Shown: positions 44,981 to 61,383 of the stretch, one piece after another | Layout: the number at the start of each line of letters is the position of its first letter | Numbering within the stretch: position 1 is the first letter of the stretch | Position numbers and translations under genes: made by a program | Source: Pseudomonadota bacterium | Lineage (GTDB): Bacteria; Pseudomonadota; Gammaproteobacteria; Burkholderiales; Burkholderiaceae_C | DNA: 64,000 nucleotides | Assembly (NCBI GenBank): GCA_020161775.1 | Contig: JAIUOW010000021.1 | Location: forward strand, 1 to 64,000 | Reading direction: 5' to 3' | The notes under the pieces: model-generated | Databases searched by the model: none | Told to the model about the DNA's origin: nothing | The model's input: the letters and a program-made list of their open reading frames with translations, nothing else

Positions 44981-47278
44981 ATGAAAAAACAATTCAACGG
45001 CTTTCGCTTGCGTACCGTTTCGGCCCTGCTGGCCATGGCATTCGCAGCCAACACGGCATGGGCGGTGGATCCGTTTACGGTGCGCGACATCCGCGTTGAA
45101 GGCCTGCAGCGCGTCGAGCCCGGCACCGTGTTCGCGTCGTTGCCGTTCCGCGTGGGTGACCAGTACAGCGATGACAAGGGTTCGGCCGCCATTCGCGCGC
45201 TGTTTGCGCTGGGCCTTTTCAAGGACGTGCGCCTGGAGGTCAACAACGACGTGCTGGTCGTGATCGTGGAAGAGCGCCCGACCGTCGCGGATGTGGACTT
45301 TGCCGGTGCCAAGGAGTTTGACAAGGATGTTCTGAAGAAGGCCCTGCGCGACATCGGCCTGACCGAAGGCCGGCCCTTTGACCAGGCGCTGGCCGATCGT
45401 GCCGAGCAGGAGCTCAAGCGCCAGTACATCAACCGCAGCCTGTACGGCGCCGAGGTCGTCACCACGGTGACGCCGATCGAGCGTAACCGTGTGAACCTGA
45501 CCTTCAGCGTGACCGAGGGTGAGCCCGCGCGCATCAAGGAAATCCGCATCGTGGGCGCGAAGGCGTTTTCCGAGTCCACGCTCAAGGGCCTGTTTGACCA
45601 GGACACCGGCGGCTGGCTCAGCTGGTACACCAAGTCCGACCGCTACGCGCGTGCCAAGCTCAATGCCGATCTGGAGACCCTGCGCTCGTACTACCTCACA
45701 CGCGGCTACCTGGAGTTCCGCATTGATTCCACCCAGGTGGCCATTTCGCCCAACAAGCAGGACATCTCCATCACCGTCAATGTGACGGAAGGCGCACGCT
45801 ACGTGGTCTCCAGCGTTAAGCTGGAGGGCAACTACCTCGACAAGGACGACGAATTCAAGTCTTTGGTCACCATCAAGCCCGGTGAGCCCTACAACGCCGA
45901 CCAGGTGGCTGAAACCACCAAGGCCTTCACCGACTATTTTGGCAATTTCGGATTCGCGTTTGCCCAGGTCGAGGCGCGCCCGGAAGTGGACCGCGTCAAT
46001 AACCGCGTGGCATTCGTGTTGCAGGCCGAGCCCTCGCGCCGGGCCTATGTGCGCCGCGTCAACATTGGCGGCAACAACCGCACGCGCGATGAGGTGGTTC
46101 GCCGCGAATTTCGCCAGTTCGAGTCCTCCTGGTATGACGCCGAGCGCATCAAACTGTCGCGCGACCGCGTGGACCGCCTCGGATTTTTCAAGGAAGTCAA
46201 CGTCGAGACGTCCGATGTGCCGGGCTCGCCCGACCAGATCGACCTGAACATCAACGTCGCTGAAAAGCCCACCGGCAGCCTGCAGCTGGGCGCCGGCTTC
46301 TCCAGTGCCGAGCGGCTGGCGCTGTCGTTCAGCATCAAGCAGGAAAACGCTTTTGGCTCGGGCAACTACCTGGGCATTGAGGTCAACACCAGCAAGTACA
46401 ACCGCACGATTGTGTTCAATACGGTGGATCCGTACTTCACACCTGACGGCATCTCGCGCACGATCGATGTGTATCACCGGCGTTCCAAGCCTTACGAAGA
46501 CCAGGGTGGCAACTACGAACTGGTGACTTCCGGCCTGGGCCTGCGTTTTGGCGTGCCGTTCAGCGAGGTCGACACGGTTTACTTCGGCACCGGCATCGAG
46601 CGCATCACGATCAAGCCGGGCACCAATATTCCGGCCGCGTACCTGGCGTATGCGAACGAGTTCGGCTACACGAGCCATTCGATCCCCCTGACCCTGGGCT
46701 GGTCGCGTGACGACCGCGACAGCACGCTGGTGCCCAACAGCGGCCGTTATCAGCGCCTGGCCTCCGAGTGGGGCGTGGGTGGCGACGCTCGCTACTTGCG
46801 GGCCAACTACCAGTACCAGCAGTACATCCCGTTGAACAAGCAGTTCACCTTTGCTTTCAACGGTGAAGCAGGGTGGGGCAAGGGCCAGGGCGGGCGGCCG
46901 TTCCCGGTGTTCAAGAACTTCTATTCCGGTGGCCTGGGTTCCGTGCGTGGTTTTGAGCAGGGCACCCTCGGTCCGCGCGACGTGACCGGATCTAGCATCG
47001 GCGGCCCCAAGAAAGTGACTCTGAACGCCGAAATCATTGCGCCGTTCCCCGGCGCCGGCAATGACCGCACGCTGCGCATGTTCGGATTTTTTGACGCCGG
47101 CAACGTGTTTGGCGAAACCGAAAAGCTTGATTTTGGTCAACTCCGGGCTTCGGTGGGGATTGGCCTGAGCTGGATTTCTCCCATTGGGCCGCTGCGCCTG
47201 GCGGTGGCCAACCCCGTTCGCAAGTTCGCTGGCGATAGAATCCAGAAATTGCAATTCCAGATTGGAACGTCTTTCTAA
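44981..47278 (+). CDS. bamA: Outer membrane protein assembly factor BamA
   Basis: Core of the BAM machine that folds outer-membrane proteins. The 765-aa precursor has a signal peptide (cleaved near 28, after NTAWA), five POTRA domains (about 29-425), and a C-terminal 16-strand barrel with the conserved VRGF motif (GSVRGFEQG) and terminal Phe (QIGTSF). The stop overlaps the skp ATG by one base. Confidence 0.98.
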   Translation: MKKQFNGFRLRTVSALLAMAFAANTAWAVDPFTVRDIRVEGLQRVEPGTVFASLPFRVGDQYSDDKGSAAIRALFALGLFKDVRLEVNNDVLVVIVEERPTVADVDFAGAKEFDKDVLKKALRDIGLTEGRPFDQALADRAEQELKRQYINRSLYGAEVVTTVTPIERNRVNLTFSVTEGEPARIKEIRIVGAKAFSESTLKGLFDQDTGGWLSWYTKSDRYARAKLNADLETLRSYYLTRGYLEFRIDSTQVAISPNKQDISITVNVTEGARYVVSSVKLEGNYLDKDDEFKSLVTIKPGEPYNADQVAETTKAFTDYFGNFGFAFAQVEARPEVDRVNNRVAFVLQAEPSRRAYVRRVNIGGNNRTRDEVVRREFRQFESSWYDAERIKLSRDRVDRLGFFKEVNVETSDVPGSPDQIDLNINVAEKPTGSLQLGAGFSSAERLALSFSIKQENAFGSGNYLGIEVNTSKYNRTIVFNTVDPYFTPDGISRTIDVYHRRSKPYEDQGGNYELVTSGLGLRFGVPFSEVDTVYFGTGIERITIKPGTNIPAAYLAYANEFGYTSHSIPLTLGWSRDDRDSTLVPNSGRYQRLASEWGVGGDARYLRANYQYQQYIPLNKQFTFAFNGEAGWGKGQGGRPFPVFKNFYSGGLGSVRGFEQGTLGPRDVTGSSIGGPKKVTLNAEIIAPFPGAGNDRTLRMFGFFDAGNVFGETEKLDFGQLRASVGIGLSWISPIGPLRLAVANPVRKFAGDRIQKLQFQIGTSF

Positions 47279-47793
47279 TGAAGTATTTTTCCCGTCAATG
47301 CTGGCTGGGCGTCGTGCTGGGACTGCTGTCCCTGGCCAGTACCGCCCAGGCCGAAGACTTCCGCGTGGGGTTTGTCAACACCGACCGGATCTTCCGCGAA
47401 GCCACCACGGCCAAGGCCGCGCAAACCAAGCTCGAGCAGGAGTTCTCGCGCCGCGAGAAAGAACTGAACGACCTGGGCAACAACCTCAAGACAGCGTCCG
47501 AGAAATTCGAACGCGAAGCACCCACGCTGCCTGAAAGCCAGCGCGTGGCGCGCCAGAAGCAGCTGGTGGACCAGGACCGTGAATTCCAGCGCAAGCGCCG
47601 CGAGTTCCAGGAGGACCTGAACGCCCGCAAGAGCGAAGAACTGCAGCAGGTGCTTGAGCGCGCCAACCGCGTGGTCAAGCAGGTGGCCGAGGCCGAGAAG
47701 TACGACCTGGTCCTGCAGGAGGCGGTGTACATCAATCCCAAGCACGACATCACCGACAAGGTGATCAAGGCGCTGAACGGCGGCGCCAAGTAA
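47278..47793 (+). CDS. skp: OmpH/Skp family periplasmic chaperone
   Basis: Carries unfolded outer-membrane proteins across the periplasm. The 171-aa precursor has a signal peptide cleaved after Ala25 (STAQA), then VGFVNTDRIFREA and a long charged coiled coil (about 45-130), typical of Skp. TAATG overlap with bamA. Confidence 0.96.
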   Translation: MKYFSRQCWLGVVLGLLSLASTAQAEDFRVGFVNTDRIFREATTAKAAQTKLEQEFSRREKELNDLGNNLKTASEKFEREAPTLPESQRVARQKQLVDQDREFQRKRREFQEDLNARKSEELQQVLERANRVVKQVAEAEKYDLVLQEAVYINPKHDITDKVIKALNGGAK

Positions 47794-47814
47794 GCCGTGC
47801 CGGGCTGACCAGGT

Positions 47815-48789
47815 GTGTCGCTTCGTTTAGCCACCATTGTCGAGACGCTGGGCGGCGAACTGCACGGCGACCCGGCAACGCTGATCGAACGCCTGGCCCC
47901 GCTGGAGTCTGCCGATGCGTCGGCGCTGAGCTTTCTCAGCAACCCCCGTTACCAGAAGCAGCTGGCCGCCTCGCAGGCGGCCTGCGTCATTGTGGGGGCT
48001 GCCCTGCGTGACGCTGCAACAGCGCGCGGCGCCTGCATCGTTACGGACGACCCTTACCTTTACTTTGCCCGCGCGACCCGGCTATGGAAGGCGCGTCATG
48101 CGCCGGCCGCAACCGTGGGCATCCACCCCAGCGCGGTGGTGGACCCGGATGCGCAGGTGCACGCCACGGCCTGGATCGGCCCGCTGTGTGTGGTGGAGCG
48201 GGGCGCGCGCATCGGCGCTGGCACCGTGCTGAAGTCACGCGTGACGGTCTCTGAGGACTGCACCATTGGCGAACGCTGCATCGTCCACGCAGGTGCCGTG
48301 ATCGGCGCCGATGGCTTTGGCTTCGCGCCTCATCAGGGCGCCTGGGAAAAGATCGAACAACTGGGCGCCGTGGTGATCGGCAATGACGTGGAAATTGGCG
48401 CCAACACCTGTATTGACCGTGGCGCGCTGCAGGACACCATGATCGAAGACGGTGTGAAGCTGGACAACCTCGTGCAGATCGGCCATAACGTGCGTGTGGG
48501 GCGTCATACGGCCATGGCCGGTTGCGTGGGCGTTGCGGGCAGCGCCACCATCGGTGCGCACTGCACCGTGGGCGGTGGCGCCATCGTGTTGGGGCATCTG
48601 ACGCTGGCAGACCATGTCCACATTTCGGCCGCCACGGTGGTCACGCGTTCCATCAGCAAGCCCGGCCACTACACCGGCGTGTTTCCCATCGACGACAATG
48701 CGCACTGGGAAAAAAACGCCGCCACCCTCAAGCAGCTGTACCTGCTTCGTGAACGGGTCAAGGCAATCGAGAAGACAACAAAATCATGA
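47815..48789 (+). CDS. lpxD: UDP-3-O-(3-hydroxyacyl)glucosamine N-acyltransferase
   Basis: Third step of lipid A synthesis. The 324-aa product has the uridine-binding N-terminal domain (about 1-100) and a left-handed beta-helix of hexapeptide repeats ([16 protein letters not shown] and [15 protein letters not shown] blocks; catalytic His in [15 protein letters not shown] region). GTG at 47815 is used; the upstream AGG is only a weak ribosome site. The stop overlaps fabZ by four bases. Confidence 0.96.
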   Translation: MSLRLATIVETLGGELHGDPATLIERLAPLESADASALSFLSNPRYQKQLAASQAACVIVGAALRDAATARGACIVTDDPYLYFARATRLWKARHAPAATVGIHPSAVVDPDAQVHATAWIGPLCVVERGARIGAGTVLKSRVTVSEDCTIGERCIVHAGAVIGADGFGFAPHQGAWEKIEQLGAVVIGNDVEIGANTCIDRGALQDTMIEDGVKLDNLVQIGHNVRVGRHTAMAGCVGVAGSATIGAHCTVGGGAIVLGHLTLADHVHISAATVVTRSISKPGHYTGVFPIDDNAHWEKNAATLKQLYLLRERVKAIEKTTKS

Positions 48790-49226
48790 TGGACATCCAC
48801 CAGATCCTCAAACAACTGCCGCACCGCTACCCCATCCTGCTGGTGGACCGTGTGCTGGAGCTTGAAAAAGGCAAGCGCATCAAGGCGCTCAAGAACGTGA
48901 CCATCAACGAGCCCTTTTTCATGGGCCACTTTCCGCACCGCCCGGTCATGCCCGGGGTCCTGATGCTGGAGGCCATGGCGCAGGCCGCCGCGCTGCTGGC
49001 CTTTGACACGGTGGGCGTGACACCGGACGACAAGACGGTTTACTACTTCGCAGGCATTGACGGCGCGCGCTTCAAGCGGCCGGTGGAGCCGGGTGACCAG
49101 CTCGTCATGGATGTATCCCTGGACCGCATGAAAGCCGGCATCTTCAAGTTCAAGGGCGTCACCCGGGTGGGTGAGGACATCGCCTGCGAGGCCGAGCTCA
49201 TGTGCACCATGCGCAGCATTGCCTAG
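48786..49226 (+). CDS. fabZ: 3-hydroxyacyl-ACP dehydratase FabZ
   Basis: Dehydrates 3-hydroxyacyl-ACP in fatty acid synthesis and balances flux with lipid A. The 146-aa hot-dog protein has catalytic His in [12 protein letters not shown] near 46-57 and the Glu in [17 protein letters not shown] overlap with lpxD; 4 bases before lpxA. Confidence 0.97.
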   Translation: MMDIHQILKQLPHRYPILLVDRVLELEKGKRIKALKNVTINEPFFMGHFPHRPVMPGVLMLEAMAQAAALLAFDTVGVTPDDKTVYYFAGIDGARFKRPVEPGDQLVMDVSLDRMKAGIFKFKGVTRVGEDIACEAELMCTMRSIA

Positions 49227-49230
49227 GGAC

Positions 49231-50025
49231 ATGGGCCTCATCCATCCCACAGCCCTGGTGGACCCGGGCGCCGAACTCGACAGCTCGGTCAGCGTGGGGC
49301 CGTACACCGTGATCGGTCCGCATGTGAAGGTCGCGGCCGGCACGACCATTGGCGCGCATTGCGTGATCGAGGGCCATACGACCATTGGCCGCGACAACCG
49401 CATCTTCCAGTTCAATTCGCTGGGCGCGATTCCTCAGGACAAGAAATACGCGGGCGAGCCTTGCGAACTCATCATTGGCGAGCGCAACACCATCCGGGAG
49501 TTCTGCACCTTCAACATCGGTTCGCCCGGCGGCGGGGCCGTCACGCGCGTGGGCAATGACAACTGGATCATGGCGTACGTGCACCTGGCGCACGACTGCA
49601 TCGTGGGCAACCACACCATTTTTGCCAACAACACCCAGCTGGCCGGCCATGTGGAGGTAGGGGACTGGGTGATCCTGGGTGGGTTCACCGTGGCTCACCA
49701 GTTCATCCGCATCGGCGCGCATGGCATGACGGCCATGTGCTCGCTGCTGTTTGCCGACCAGCCGCCATTCGTGATGAGCCAGGGGCAGCCGGCCCAGGCG
49801 CGTTCCATGAACTACGAAGGGCTGCGCCGGCGCGGCTTCTCCGCGCCGCGTATCGCCGCCGTCAAGGCCATGCACAAGGCGCTGTACCGCGATGGCCTGA
49901 CGCTGGATCAGGCGCAGGAACGCATCGCCGCCCTGGCTGATGCAACACCTGAGGCCCAGCCCGACATCCGCATGATGTTGGACTTCCTTGGCAAAACATC
50001 GCCGCAGCGCGGCATCGTCCGATAG
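49231..50025 (+). CDS. lpxA: UDP-N-acetylglucosamine acyltransferase
   Basis: First committed acyl transfer to lipid A. The 264-aa beta-helix protein has many hexapeptide repeats, the catalytic His in [11 protein letters not shown], and [18 protein letters not shown]. Start ATG at 49231 gives [17 protein letters not shown]-terminal helices near 200-264 as in the family. Confidence 0.97.
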   Translation: MGLIHPTALVDPGAELDSSVSVGPYTVIGPHVKVAAGTTIGAHCVIEGHTTIGRDNRIFQFNSLGAIPQDKKYAGEPCELIIGERNTIREFCTFNIGSPGGGAVTRVGNDNWIMAYVHLAHDCIVGNHTIFANNTQLAGHVEVGDWVILGGFTVAHQFIRIGAHGMTAMCSLLFADQPPFVMSQGQPAQARSMNYEGLRRRGFSAPRIAAVKAMHKALYRDGLTLDQAQERIAALADATPEAQPDIRMMLDFLGKTSPQRGIVR

Positions 50026-50028
50026 ACC

Positions 50029-51165
50029 ATGAGCCCAACGGTGCGCATGGTCGCTGGCGAGGCCTCCGGCGACCTGCTCGCCGGCCTGCTGATGGACGGC
50101 ATGCGCCGGCGCTGGCCCGCGCTGGACGCCGCAGGCATCGGCGGCCCGCAGATGGCCCGGCGTGGCTTCCAGGCCTGGTGGCCGCATGACAAGCTGGCGG
50201 TGCGCGGTTATGTGGAGGTGCTTCGCCACTACCGTGAGATCGTCGGCATCCGCAACCAGCTGCGCGAGCGCCTGCTGCTGGAGCGGCCTGGCGTGTTCAT
50301 TGGCGTAGACGCTCCCGATTTCAACCTCGACCTGGAAGCCGCCCTGAAAGCGCAGGGCATCCGCACCGTGCATTTCGTATGCCCGTCCATCTGGGCATGG
50401 CGCGCCGACCGCGTGGAGAAGATCCGCCGCAGCGTGGACCACGTGCTGTGCATCTTTCCGTTCGAGCCCGCGCTGCTCGCGCGCCATGGCATTGCGGCCA
50501 CCTATGTGGGGCATCCGCTGGCGGATGTGATTCCCATGGTGCCCGACAAGGTTGCCGCCAGGCGCCAGCTGGGCCTGCAGGACACGGACACGGTGGTGGC
50601 CATCCTGCCGGGCAGCCGCAGCTCTGAAGTGCAGTATCTGGCGCGGCGGTTCCTGCAGGCGGCGCGGCTGATCCAGGCGGCGCGGCCAGGCGCGCGCTTT
50701 GTGTTGCCCGCGGTGGGCGCGCTGCGCGCCGTAATTGAGGAAGCCGCCCGGGGCGCCGGCTTGGGCGACAGCCTGCAGATCGTCACCGGCCAGTCGCATA
50801 CCGTGCTGGCTGCCTGCGACGTGACGCTGATTGCCAGCGGCACGGCCACGCTGGAGGCGGCGCTGTTCAAGCGCCCCATGGTCATTGCCTACAACATGAA
50901 CTGGCTGTCGTGGCAGATCATGCGGCGCAAGAAGCTGCAGCCTTGGGTGGGTCTGCCCAACATCCTGTGCGGCGATTTCGTGGTGCCCGAGCTGCTCCAG
51001 GGGGCCGCCACGCCGCAGGCCATGGCACACGCCGTCTTGGCCTGGCTGGACGCTCCTGAGAGAATCATCCAGTTGCAGCGGCGCTTCACGGCGCTGCACC
51101 ATGAACTGCAACGCGACACCGCAACACTGGCAACCGATGCGATCCAGAAAGTTTTTGAAAGCTGA
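50029..51165 (+). CDS. lpxB: Lipid-A-disaccharide synthase
   Basis: Condenses UDP-diacylglucosamine with lipid X. The 378-aa GT-B enzyme has [16 protein letters not shown] near 6-21, [12 protein letters not shown] near 89-100, and the C-terminal [18 protein letters not shown] near 263-280. Starts 3 bases after lpxA and overlaps rnhB by 29 bases. Confidence 0.97.
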   Translation: MSPTVRMVAGEASGDLLAGLLMDGMRRRWPALDAAGIGGPQMARRGFQAWWPHDKLAVRGYVEVLRHYREIVGIRNQLRERLLLERPGVFIGVDAPDFNLDLEAALKAQGIRTVHFVCPSIWAWRADRVEKIRRSVDHVLCIFPFEPALLARHGIAATYVGHPLADVIPMVPDKVAARRQLGLQDTDTVVAILPGSRSSEVQYLARRFLQAARLIQAARPGARFVLPAVGALRAVIEEAARGAGLGDSLQIVTGQSHTVLAACDVTLIASGTATLEAALFKRPMVIAYNMNWLSWQIMRRKKLQPWVGLPNILCGDFVVPELLQGAATPQAMAHAVLAWLDAPERIIQLQRRFTALHHELQRDTATLATDAIQKVFES

Positions 51166-51754
51166 ACAGGCGGCGCTGGCTTGGGACATGCCAGGCCTGG
51201 TCGCTGGCGTGGACGAAGCCGGGCGGGGGCCGCTGGCGGGGCCGGTGGTGGCCGCGGCGGTCATCCTGGACGACCTGAACCCGGTGCGCGGCCTGGCGGA
51301 CTCCAAGACGCTGACCGCGCTGCGCCGCGAAAAGCTGTACGACGAAATCCGCGCCAAGGCCCTGTGCTGCTCCATTGGCGAGGCCAGTGTCGATGAAATC
51401 GACACCTTGAACATCCTGGAGGCCACCATGCTGGCGATGCGCCGGGCGGTGGACGGTCTGCGCCTGAAACCCGTCAAGGTGCTGGTGGACGGCAACAGGC
51501 TGCCGCGCCTGGATGTGCTGGCCGAAGCCATCGTCAAGGGCGATGCCAAGGTTCAGGCCATTTCAGCTGCCTCCATTCTGGCCAAGGTGCACCGCGACCG
51601 CTGGTGCATTGAATTCCACCAGCAGTACCCGCAGTACGGGTTTGACGGCCACAAGGGCTACGGAACCGCAGAGCACATGGCGGCGTTGCGCGCGCATGGC
51701 GCCTGCCCGCAGCACCGCAAATCGTTCGCGCCTGTCGCGCAGGTGCTGAGATGA
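51137..51754 (+). CDS. rnhB: Ribonuclease HII
   Basis: Removes ribonucleotides from DNA. The 205-aa product has the acidic active site [19 protein letters not shown] near 22-40, then SKTL and LVDGNRLP, and the RNase HII block [15 protein letters not shown] at 51137 lies inside lpxB; a TTG at 51155 is an alternative. The stop overlaps the next ATG by four bases. Confidence 0.95.
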   Translation: MRSRKFLKAEQAALAWDMPGLVAGVDEAGRGPLAGPVVAAAVILDDLNPVRGLADSKTLTALRREKLYDEIRAKALCCSIGEASVDEIDTLNILEATMLAMRRAVDGLRLKPVKVLVDGNRLPRLDVLAEAIVKGDAKVQAISAASILAKVHRDRWCIEFHQQYPQYGFDGHKGYGTAEHMAALRAHGACPQHRKSFAPVAQVLR

Positions 51755-52536
51755 CCCCTGACGCGGCGACGCACATCACCTCGCGGGACAACGCCCTGCT
51801 CAAGGACCTGCGGCGGCTGACGCAGGATGCCACTGCCTACCGCAAGCAGGGCAGGGTGTGGTTGGAGGGCGACCATCTGTGCCGCGCCGCGCTGGCACGC
51901 GGCCTGCGGCCAGCGCAGGCCCTGTTTTGCGAATCCGTCTGGGCGTCCGCCCGCACGGAATATGCGCAGCACGCGGTCAAGAGCATCGTGGTGGCGGATG
52001 CGCTGTGGGCCGGCATCAGCGCGCTCGAATCCCCCGCCCGCATGGGTTTTGTGCTGGACCTGCCGGCACCTGCCGCGCTGGAGCCGTTGGCGGCCACCGT
52101 GATCCTGGACCGCGTGCAGGACGCCGGCAATGTGGGCTCCATCCTGCGCAGCGCGGCGGCGTTTGGCTTCCGGCAGGTGATCGCGCTCAAGGGGACGGCC
52201 GCGCTGTGGAGCCCCAAAGTGCTGCGCGCCGGCATGGGCGCGCACTTTGGCCTGCGGCTGATCGAGGGCGCGGACCCCGCGGCGCTGGATGCGCTCGCCG
52301 TACCAGTCATCGTCACCAGCTCCCACCATGGCGAGCTGGTGCAAAAGCAGCCGCTGCCCTGGCCGTGCGCCTGGGCGCTGGGCCATGAAGGGCAGGGCGT
52401 GGGCGAGGCGGTGGCGTCAAAGGCCAGCATGGCCGTGCGCATCGGCCAGCCGGGCGGGGAAGAATCGCTCAACGTGGCCGCCGCAGCCGCCATCTGCCTG
52501 CACGCCAGCGCGATCGGCCAGGCTAATGCCCCATGA
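51751..52536 (+). CDS. TrmH/SpoU family RNA 2'-O-methyltransferase
   Basis: A 261-aa SAM-dependent RNA methyltransferase of the knotted (SPOUT) class. An N-terminal RNA-binding substrate domain (about 10-105) precedes the catalytic part with [18 protein letters not shown] near 118-135 (motif 1), LGHEGQGV near 211-218 (motif 2), and [16 protein letters not shown] near 231-246 (motif 3). The rRNA or tRNA target is unknown. ATGA overlap with rnhB. Confidence 0.93.
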   Translation: MTPDAATHITSRDNALLKDLRRLTQDATAYRKQGRVWLEGDHLCRAALARGLRPAQALFCESVWASARTEYAQHAVKSIVVADALWAGISALESPARMGFVLDLPAPAALEPLAATVILDRVQDAGNVGSILRSAAAFGFRQVIALKGTAALWSPKVLRAGMGAHFGLRLIEGADPAALDALAVPVIVTSSHHGELVQKQPLPWPCAWALGHEGQGVGEAVASKASMAVRIGQPGGEESLNVAAAAAICLHASAIGQANAP

Positions 52537-52585
52537 GAGCAGGGTTCATGCGCGCGCTGCATGAAGACCCGGCGGGGCACGCGGC

Positions 52586-52591
52586 TATAAT
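52586..52591 (+). promoter_or_regulatory. carAB promoter -10 element
   Basis: A perfect TATAAT in the 199-base gap before carA; no convincing -35. A 7-bp hairpin (CAAAAGC/GCTTTTG at 52658-52673) lies in the leader, and the rest of the gap shows no other feature. Confidence 0.55.
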
Positions 52592-52735
52592 CAAGGGCTT
52601 TCCCGCAAACCCCCGTACGCCTAGCGCATTCAAGCCTTTTCCCTGAGTAAACACAATCAAAAGCAAGCTTTTGGGTCGCCACGAGCAAAGTTTTTGAGCG
52701 CGTTTGGGCGTACCCGTAACCATCCGGAGAACCCA

Positions 52736-57121
<4,386 letters not shown>

Positions 57122-57130
57122 CCCGCCTTC

Positions 57131-57136
57131 TATAAT
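57131..57136 (+). promoter_or_regulatory. greA promoter -10 element
   Basis: TATAAT 59 bases before the greA ATG, just after carB. No clear -35. Confidence 0.5.
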
Positions 57137-57147
57137 CCATCCCATGC

Positions 57148-57182
57148 ACCGCCGGCCGGCAACGTCCGGCGGTTTCTATTTG
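57148..57182 (+). promoter_or_regulatory. Hairpin in the greA leader, possible attenuator
   Basis: Stem ACCGCCGG (57148-57155) and CCGGCGGT (57166-57173), followed by TTCTATTTG. It lies downstream of the greA -10 and so would be in its leader. It might end carAB transcripts or act as an attenuator. Confidence 0.45.
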
Positions 57183-57194
57183 CCGGAGAGACAA

Positions 57195-57671
57195 ATGGTC
57201 ACCATCCCCATCACCAAACGCGGCGCCGAGAAGCTCAAGGCGGAGCTGCACGAGTTGAAGACCGTGCAGCGTCCCTGGGTCATCAACGCCATTGCCGAAG
57301 CCCGCGCCCAGGGTGACCTGAGCGAAAACGCCGAATACGAGGCCGCCAAGGACCGCCAGGGCTTCATTGAAGGCCGCATCCAGGAAGTCGAAGGCAAGCT
57401 GTCCGCCGCCCAGATCATTGACCCGGCGCAGGTGGACGCCGGCGGCAAGGTGGTGTTTGGCGCCACCGTCGAGCTCGAAGAGGAAAGCACCGGCGACAAG
57501 GTGCGCTACCAGATCGTTGGCGAGGACGAAGCCGACCTCAAGCTCGGCCTGATCAACATCTCCAGCCCCATCGCCCGCGCACTCATTGGCAAGGAAGAGG
57601 GCGACACTGCCGAGGTGCAGGCACCCGGTGGTGTCAAGCGCTACGAGATCGTCGCCGTCCACTACATCTGA
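57195..57671 (+). CDS. greA: Transcription elongation factor GreA
   Basis: Rescues backtracked RNA polymerase by stimulating transcript cleavage. The 158-aa product has the coiled-coil N-terminal domain with the conserved acidic tip ([15 protein letters not shown] near 41-55) and the FKBP-like C-terminal domain ([16 protein letters not shown]). GGAGAG ribosome site before ATG 57195. Confidence 0.97.
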   Translation: MVTIPITKRGAEKLKAELHELKTVQRPWVINAIAEARAQGDLSENAEYEAAKDRQGFIEGRIQEVEGKLSAAQIIDPAQVDAGGKVVFGATVELEEESTGDKVRYQIVGEDEADLKLGLINISSPIARALIGKEEGDTAEVQAPGGVKRYEIVAVHYI

Positions 57672-57685
57672 CACGCCCCGCCACC

Positions 57686-58096
57686 ATGCGTGACCGTCTG
57701 CCCGTGATGTTCGCGGCCCTGTGGTGGGGCAGCCTGACGGCGGTGGGGTTCGTGGTGGTACCCCAGCTGTTTGCCCATTTGCCCACGCCAGCCATGGCAG
57801 GCGCGATGGCGGCCCGGCTTTTCACGGCCCAAACCTGGGTGTCCGTGGCCTGTGGCGTGTTGCTGCTGCTGGCGTCGCGCGAGCGGGGCGGGGGCGGCAC
57901 TGCGGCCTGGGCCAAAACGGCCACGCCGTTCATCGTGGCTGGCCTGCTGCTGGCCTTGCTGGTGGAGTTTGCGGTGGCTCCGCGCATCGTGGCGCGCGAG
58001 AACCTGAAGCTCTGGCATGGCGTGGGCAGCGCCATGTACCTGCTGCAGTGGCTGTGCGCGGGTGCGGCGCTATGGAAGGCTAGCCGTTCGGCCTGA
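57686..58096 (+). CDS. DUF4149 domain membrane protein
   Basis: A 136-aa inner-membrane protein with about four hydrophobic helices, starting MRDRLPVMFAALWWGSLTAV, and the family feature FVVVPQLFAHLPTPAMAG near 22-39. Function unknown. Follows greA by 14 bases in the same direction and converges on yhbY (8-base gap). Confidence 0.85.
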   Translation: MRDRLPVMFAALWWGSLTAVGFVVVPQLFAHLPTPAMAGAMAARLFTAQTWVSVACGVLLLLASRERGGGGTAAWAKTATPFIVAGLLLALLVEFAVAPRIVARENLKLWHGVGSAMYLLQWLCAGAALWKASRSA

Positions 58097-58104
58097 GAAC
58101 GGAT

Positions 58105-58581
58105 TCAACCCTGGGCGGCCTTCTTGGCCGATTTCTGCTTGGGCGGCTTGGCCCGCTTGATTTGCCCGCCGGACGTGAGGCGCTGGTTGCCCAGCACGCG
58201 CAGCGTCTTGATTTCGGGCCGCTGGCCGGCGCGCTTGCTGTACTTGATGACCTTCACATCGCGCGGGCCGGGCATGCGGTCCTCGTCCTCGGCCTTGACC
58301 TTGGCGGGCTTGGGCCGCCACAGCACCAGCAGCTTGCCGATGTGCTGGATCGGCGCGGCGTTCAGCTCGTCGGCCAGGGCCTGGTACATGGCCTCGCGCT
58401 GGACGCGGTCGTCGCCCAGCACGCGGACCTTGATCAGGCCGTGGGCGTTCAATGCAGCGTCGGTTTCCTTCTTGACGGCGGCGGTCAGGCCGTCGTTGCC
58501 GATCATGACCACCGGTGACAGGTGATGGGCTTCGGCGCGGTGTTCCTTGCGCTGGGCGATGGTGAGTTGGATTTGGGGCAT
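58105..58581 (-). CDS. yhbY: YhbY family RNA-binding protein (CRM domain)
   Basis: A 158-aa protein binding pre-50S ribosomal particles. The CRM domain (about 1-100) has [19 protein letters not shown] and the helical segment GKLLVLWR; the C-terminal 55 residues are basic and Lys/Pro-rich. ATG at 58581 gives [15 protein letters not shown]. Divergent from rlmE (20-base gap), a pairing seen with this ribosome-maturation enzyme in many bacteria. Confidence 0.93.
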   Translation of the reverse strand: MPQIQLTIAQRKEHRAEAHHLSPVVMIGNDGLTAAVKKETDAALNAHGLIKVRVLGDDRVQREAMYQALADELNAAPIQHIGKLLVLWRPKPAKVKAEDEDRMPGPRDVKVIKYSKRAGQRPEIKTLRVLGNQRLTSGGQIKRAKPPKQKSAKKAAQG

Positions 58582-58601
58582 ACCCGTATTATCGAGGCAG
58601 G

Positions 58602-59279
58602 ATGAAAGCCAAACCAAAGAGCGGCAAGGTCAACAAGGCCTGGCTGCACGATCACATCAACGACCCCTGGGTCAAGCTCGCGACCAAGGAGGGCTACCGT
58701 GCCCGTGCGGCCTACAAGCTCAGGGAAATCGATGAAACGCTGGGCCTGATCAAACCCGGCCACCTGGTGGTGGACCTGGGCTCCACGCCCGGCGCCTGGA
58801 GCCAGTATGTACGTCGAAAGCTCTCGCCGGGTGGCGCGGCATCGGGTACGCTGAACGGCACCATCATCGCGCTGGACTTGCTGCCCATGGAGCCGATCGA
58901 GGGGGTGACCTTCATTCATGGCGACTTTCGCGAGCCCGATGTGCTGGCCCGGCTGGAGGCGGAACTGACAGGCCGGCAGGCCGACGTGGTGGTGTCCGAC
59001 ATGGCGCCCAACCTGTCGGGCATCGAATCCGCCGATGCAGCCCGGGTGGAGCACCTGATCGAGCTGGCCATTGAATTCGCCCAAGGGCACCTGAAACCCG
59101 ACGGCGCGCTGGTGGCCAAGGTGTTCCATGGCAGCGGCTACAGCCAGCTGGTGAATCTTTTCAAGGCGAACTTCCGCATCGTCAAACCGCTCAAACCCAA
59201 AGCGTCGCGTGACCGGTCATCAGAGACCTTCCTGATCGGCATGGGCCTCAAGCCGACAGCCGGCGGGCCGAAATCCTGA
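58602..59279 (+). CDS. rlmE: 23S rRNA (uridine2552-2'-O)-methyltransferase
   Basis: Methylates the 50S A-loop. The 225-aa FtsJ enzyme has [12 protein letters not shown]-type block near 35-46 (catalytic Lys), the SAM-binding [13 protein letters not shown] near 60-72, the [10 protein letters not shown] block, [10 protein letters not shown], and the final SSETFLIG. Adjacent to ftsH, as in many bacteria. Confidence 0.97.
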   Translation: MKAKPKSGKVNKAWLHDHINDPWVKLATKEGYRARAAYKLREIDETLGLIKPGHLVVDLGSTPGAWSQYVRRKLSPGGAASGTLNGTIIALDLLPMEPIEGVTFIHGDFREPDVLARLEAELTGRQADVVVSDMAPNLSGIESADAARVEHLIELAIEFAQGHLKPDGALVAKVFHGSGYSQLVNLFKANFRIVKPLKPKASRDRSSETFLIGMGLKPTAGGPKS

Positions 59280-59391
59280 GGCTGAAGTCCTTGTTTGCCC
59301 TATGGATTCCGTAGCGAAAATACATCATTGCCTTGCTTGAAACACCTAAAATGGGGCGCAAGTAGTCCTCACGTCTTCCCCGGAGCCTCAG

Positions 59392-61308
<1,917 letters not shown>

Positions 61309-61328
61309 AACCGCCGGTAGACGCACAC

Positions 61329-61354
61329 AAAAGGGACCTTCGCGGTCCCTTTTT
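61329..61354 (+). terminator. Terminator after ftsH
   Basis: Stem AAAAGGGACC/GGTCCCTTTT with a 5-base loop (TTCGC) and T5, between ftsH and folP. Confidence 0.88.
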
Positions 61355-61383
61355 CACGATCCGTCTGCAGCACAATCCGGCCT

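Noticed and set aside
44903-47254. Long open frame antisense to bamA
   Set aside because: No domain, ribosome site or start context; explained by codon bias of bamA.
52694-52735. TTG 52694 as start of carA
   Set aside because: No ribosome site; GTG 52736 follows GGAGA and matches the family N-terminus.
59336-59342. CTTGAAA heat-shock -35 box before ftsH
   Set aside because: No matching sigma-32 -10 (CCCAT-type) at proper spacing was found.
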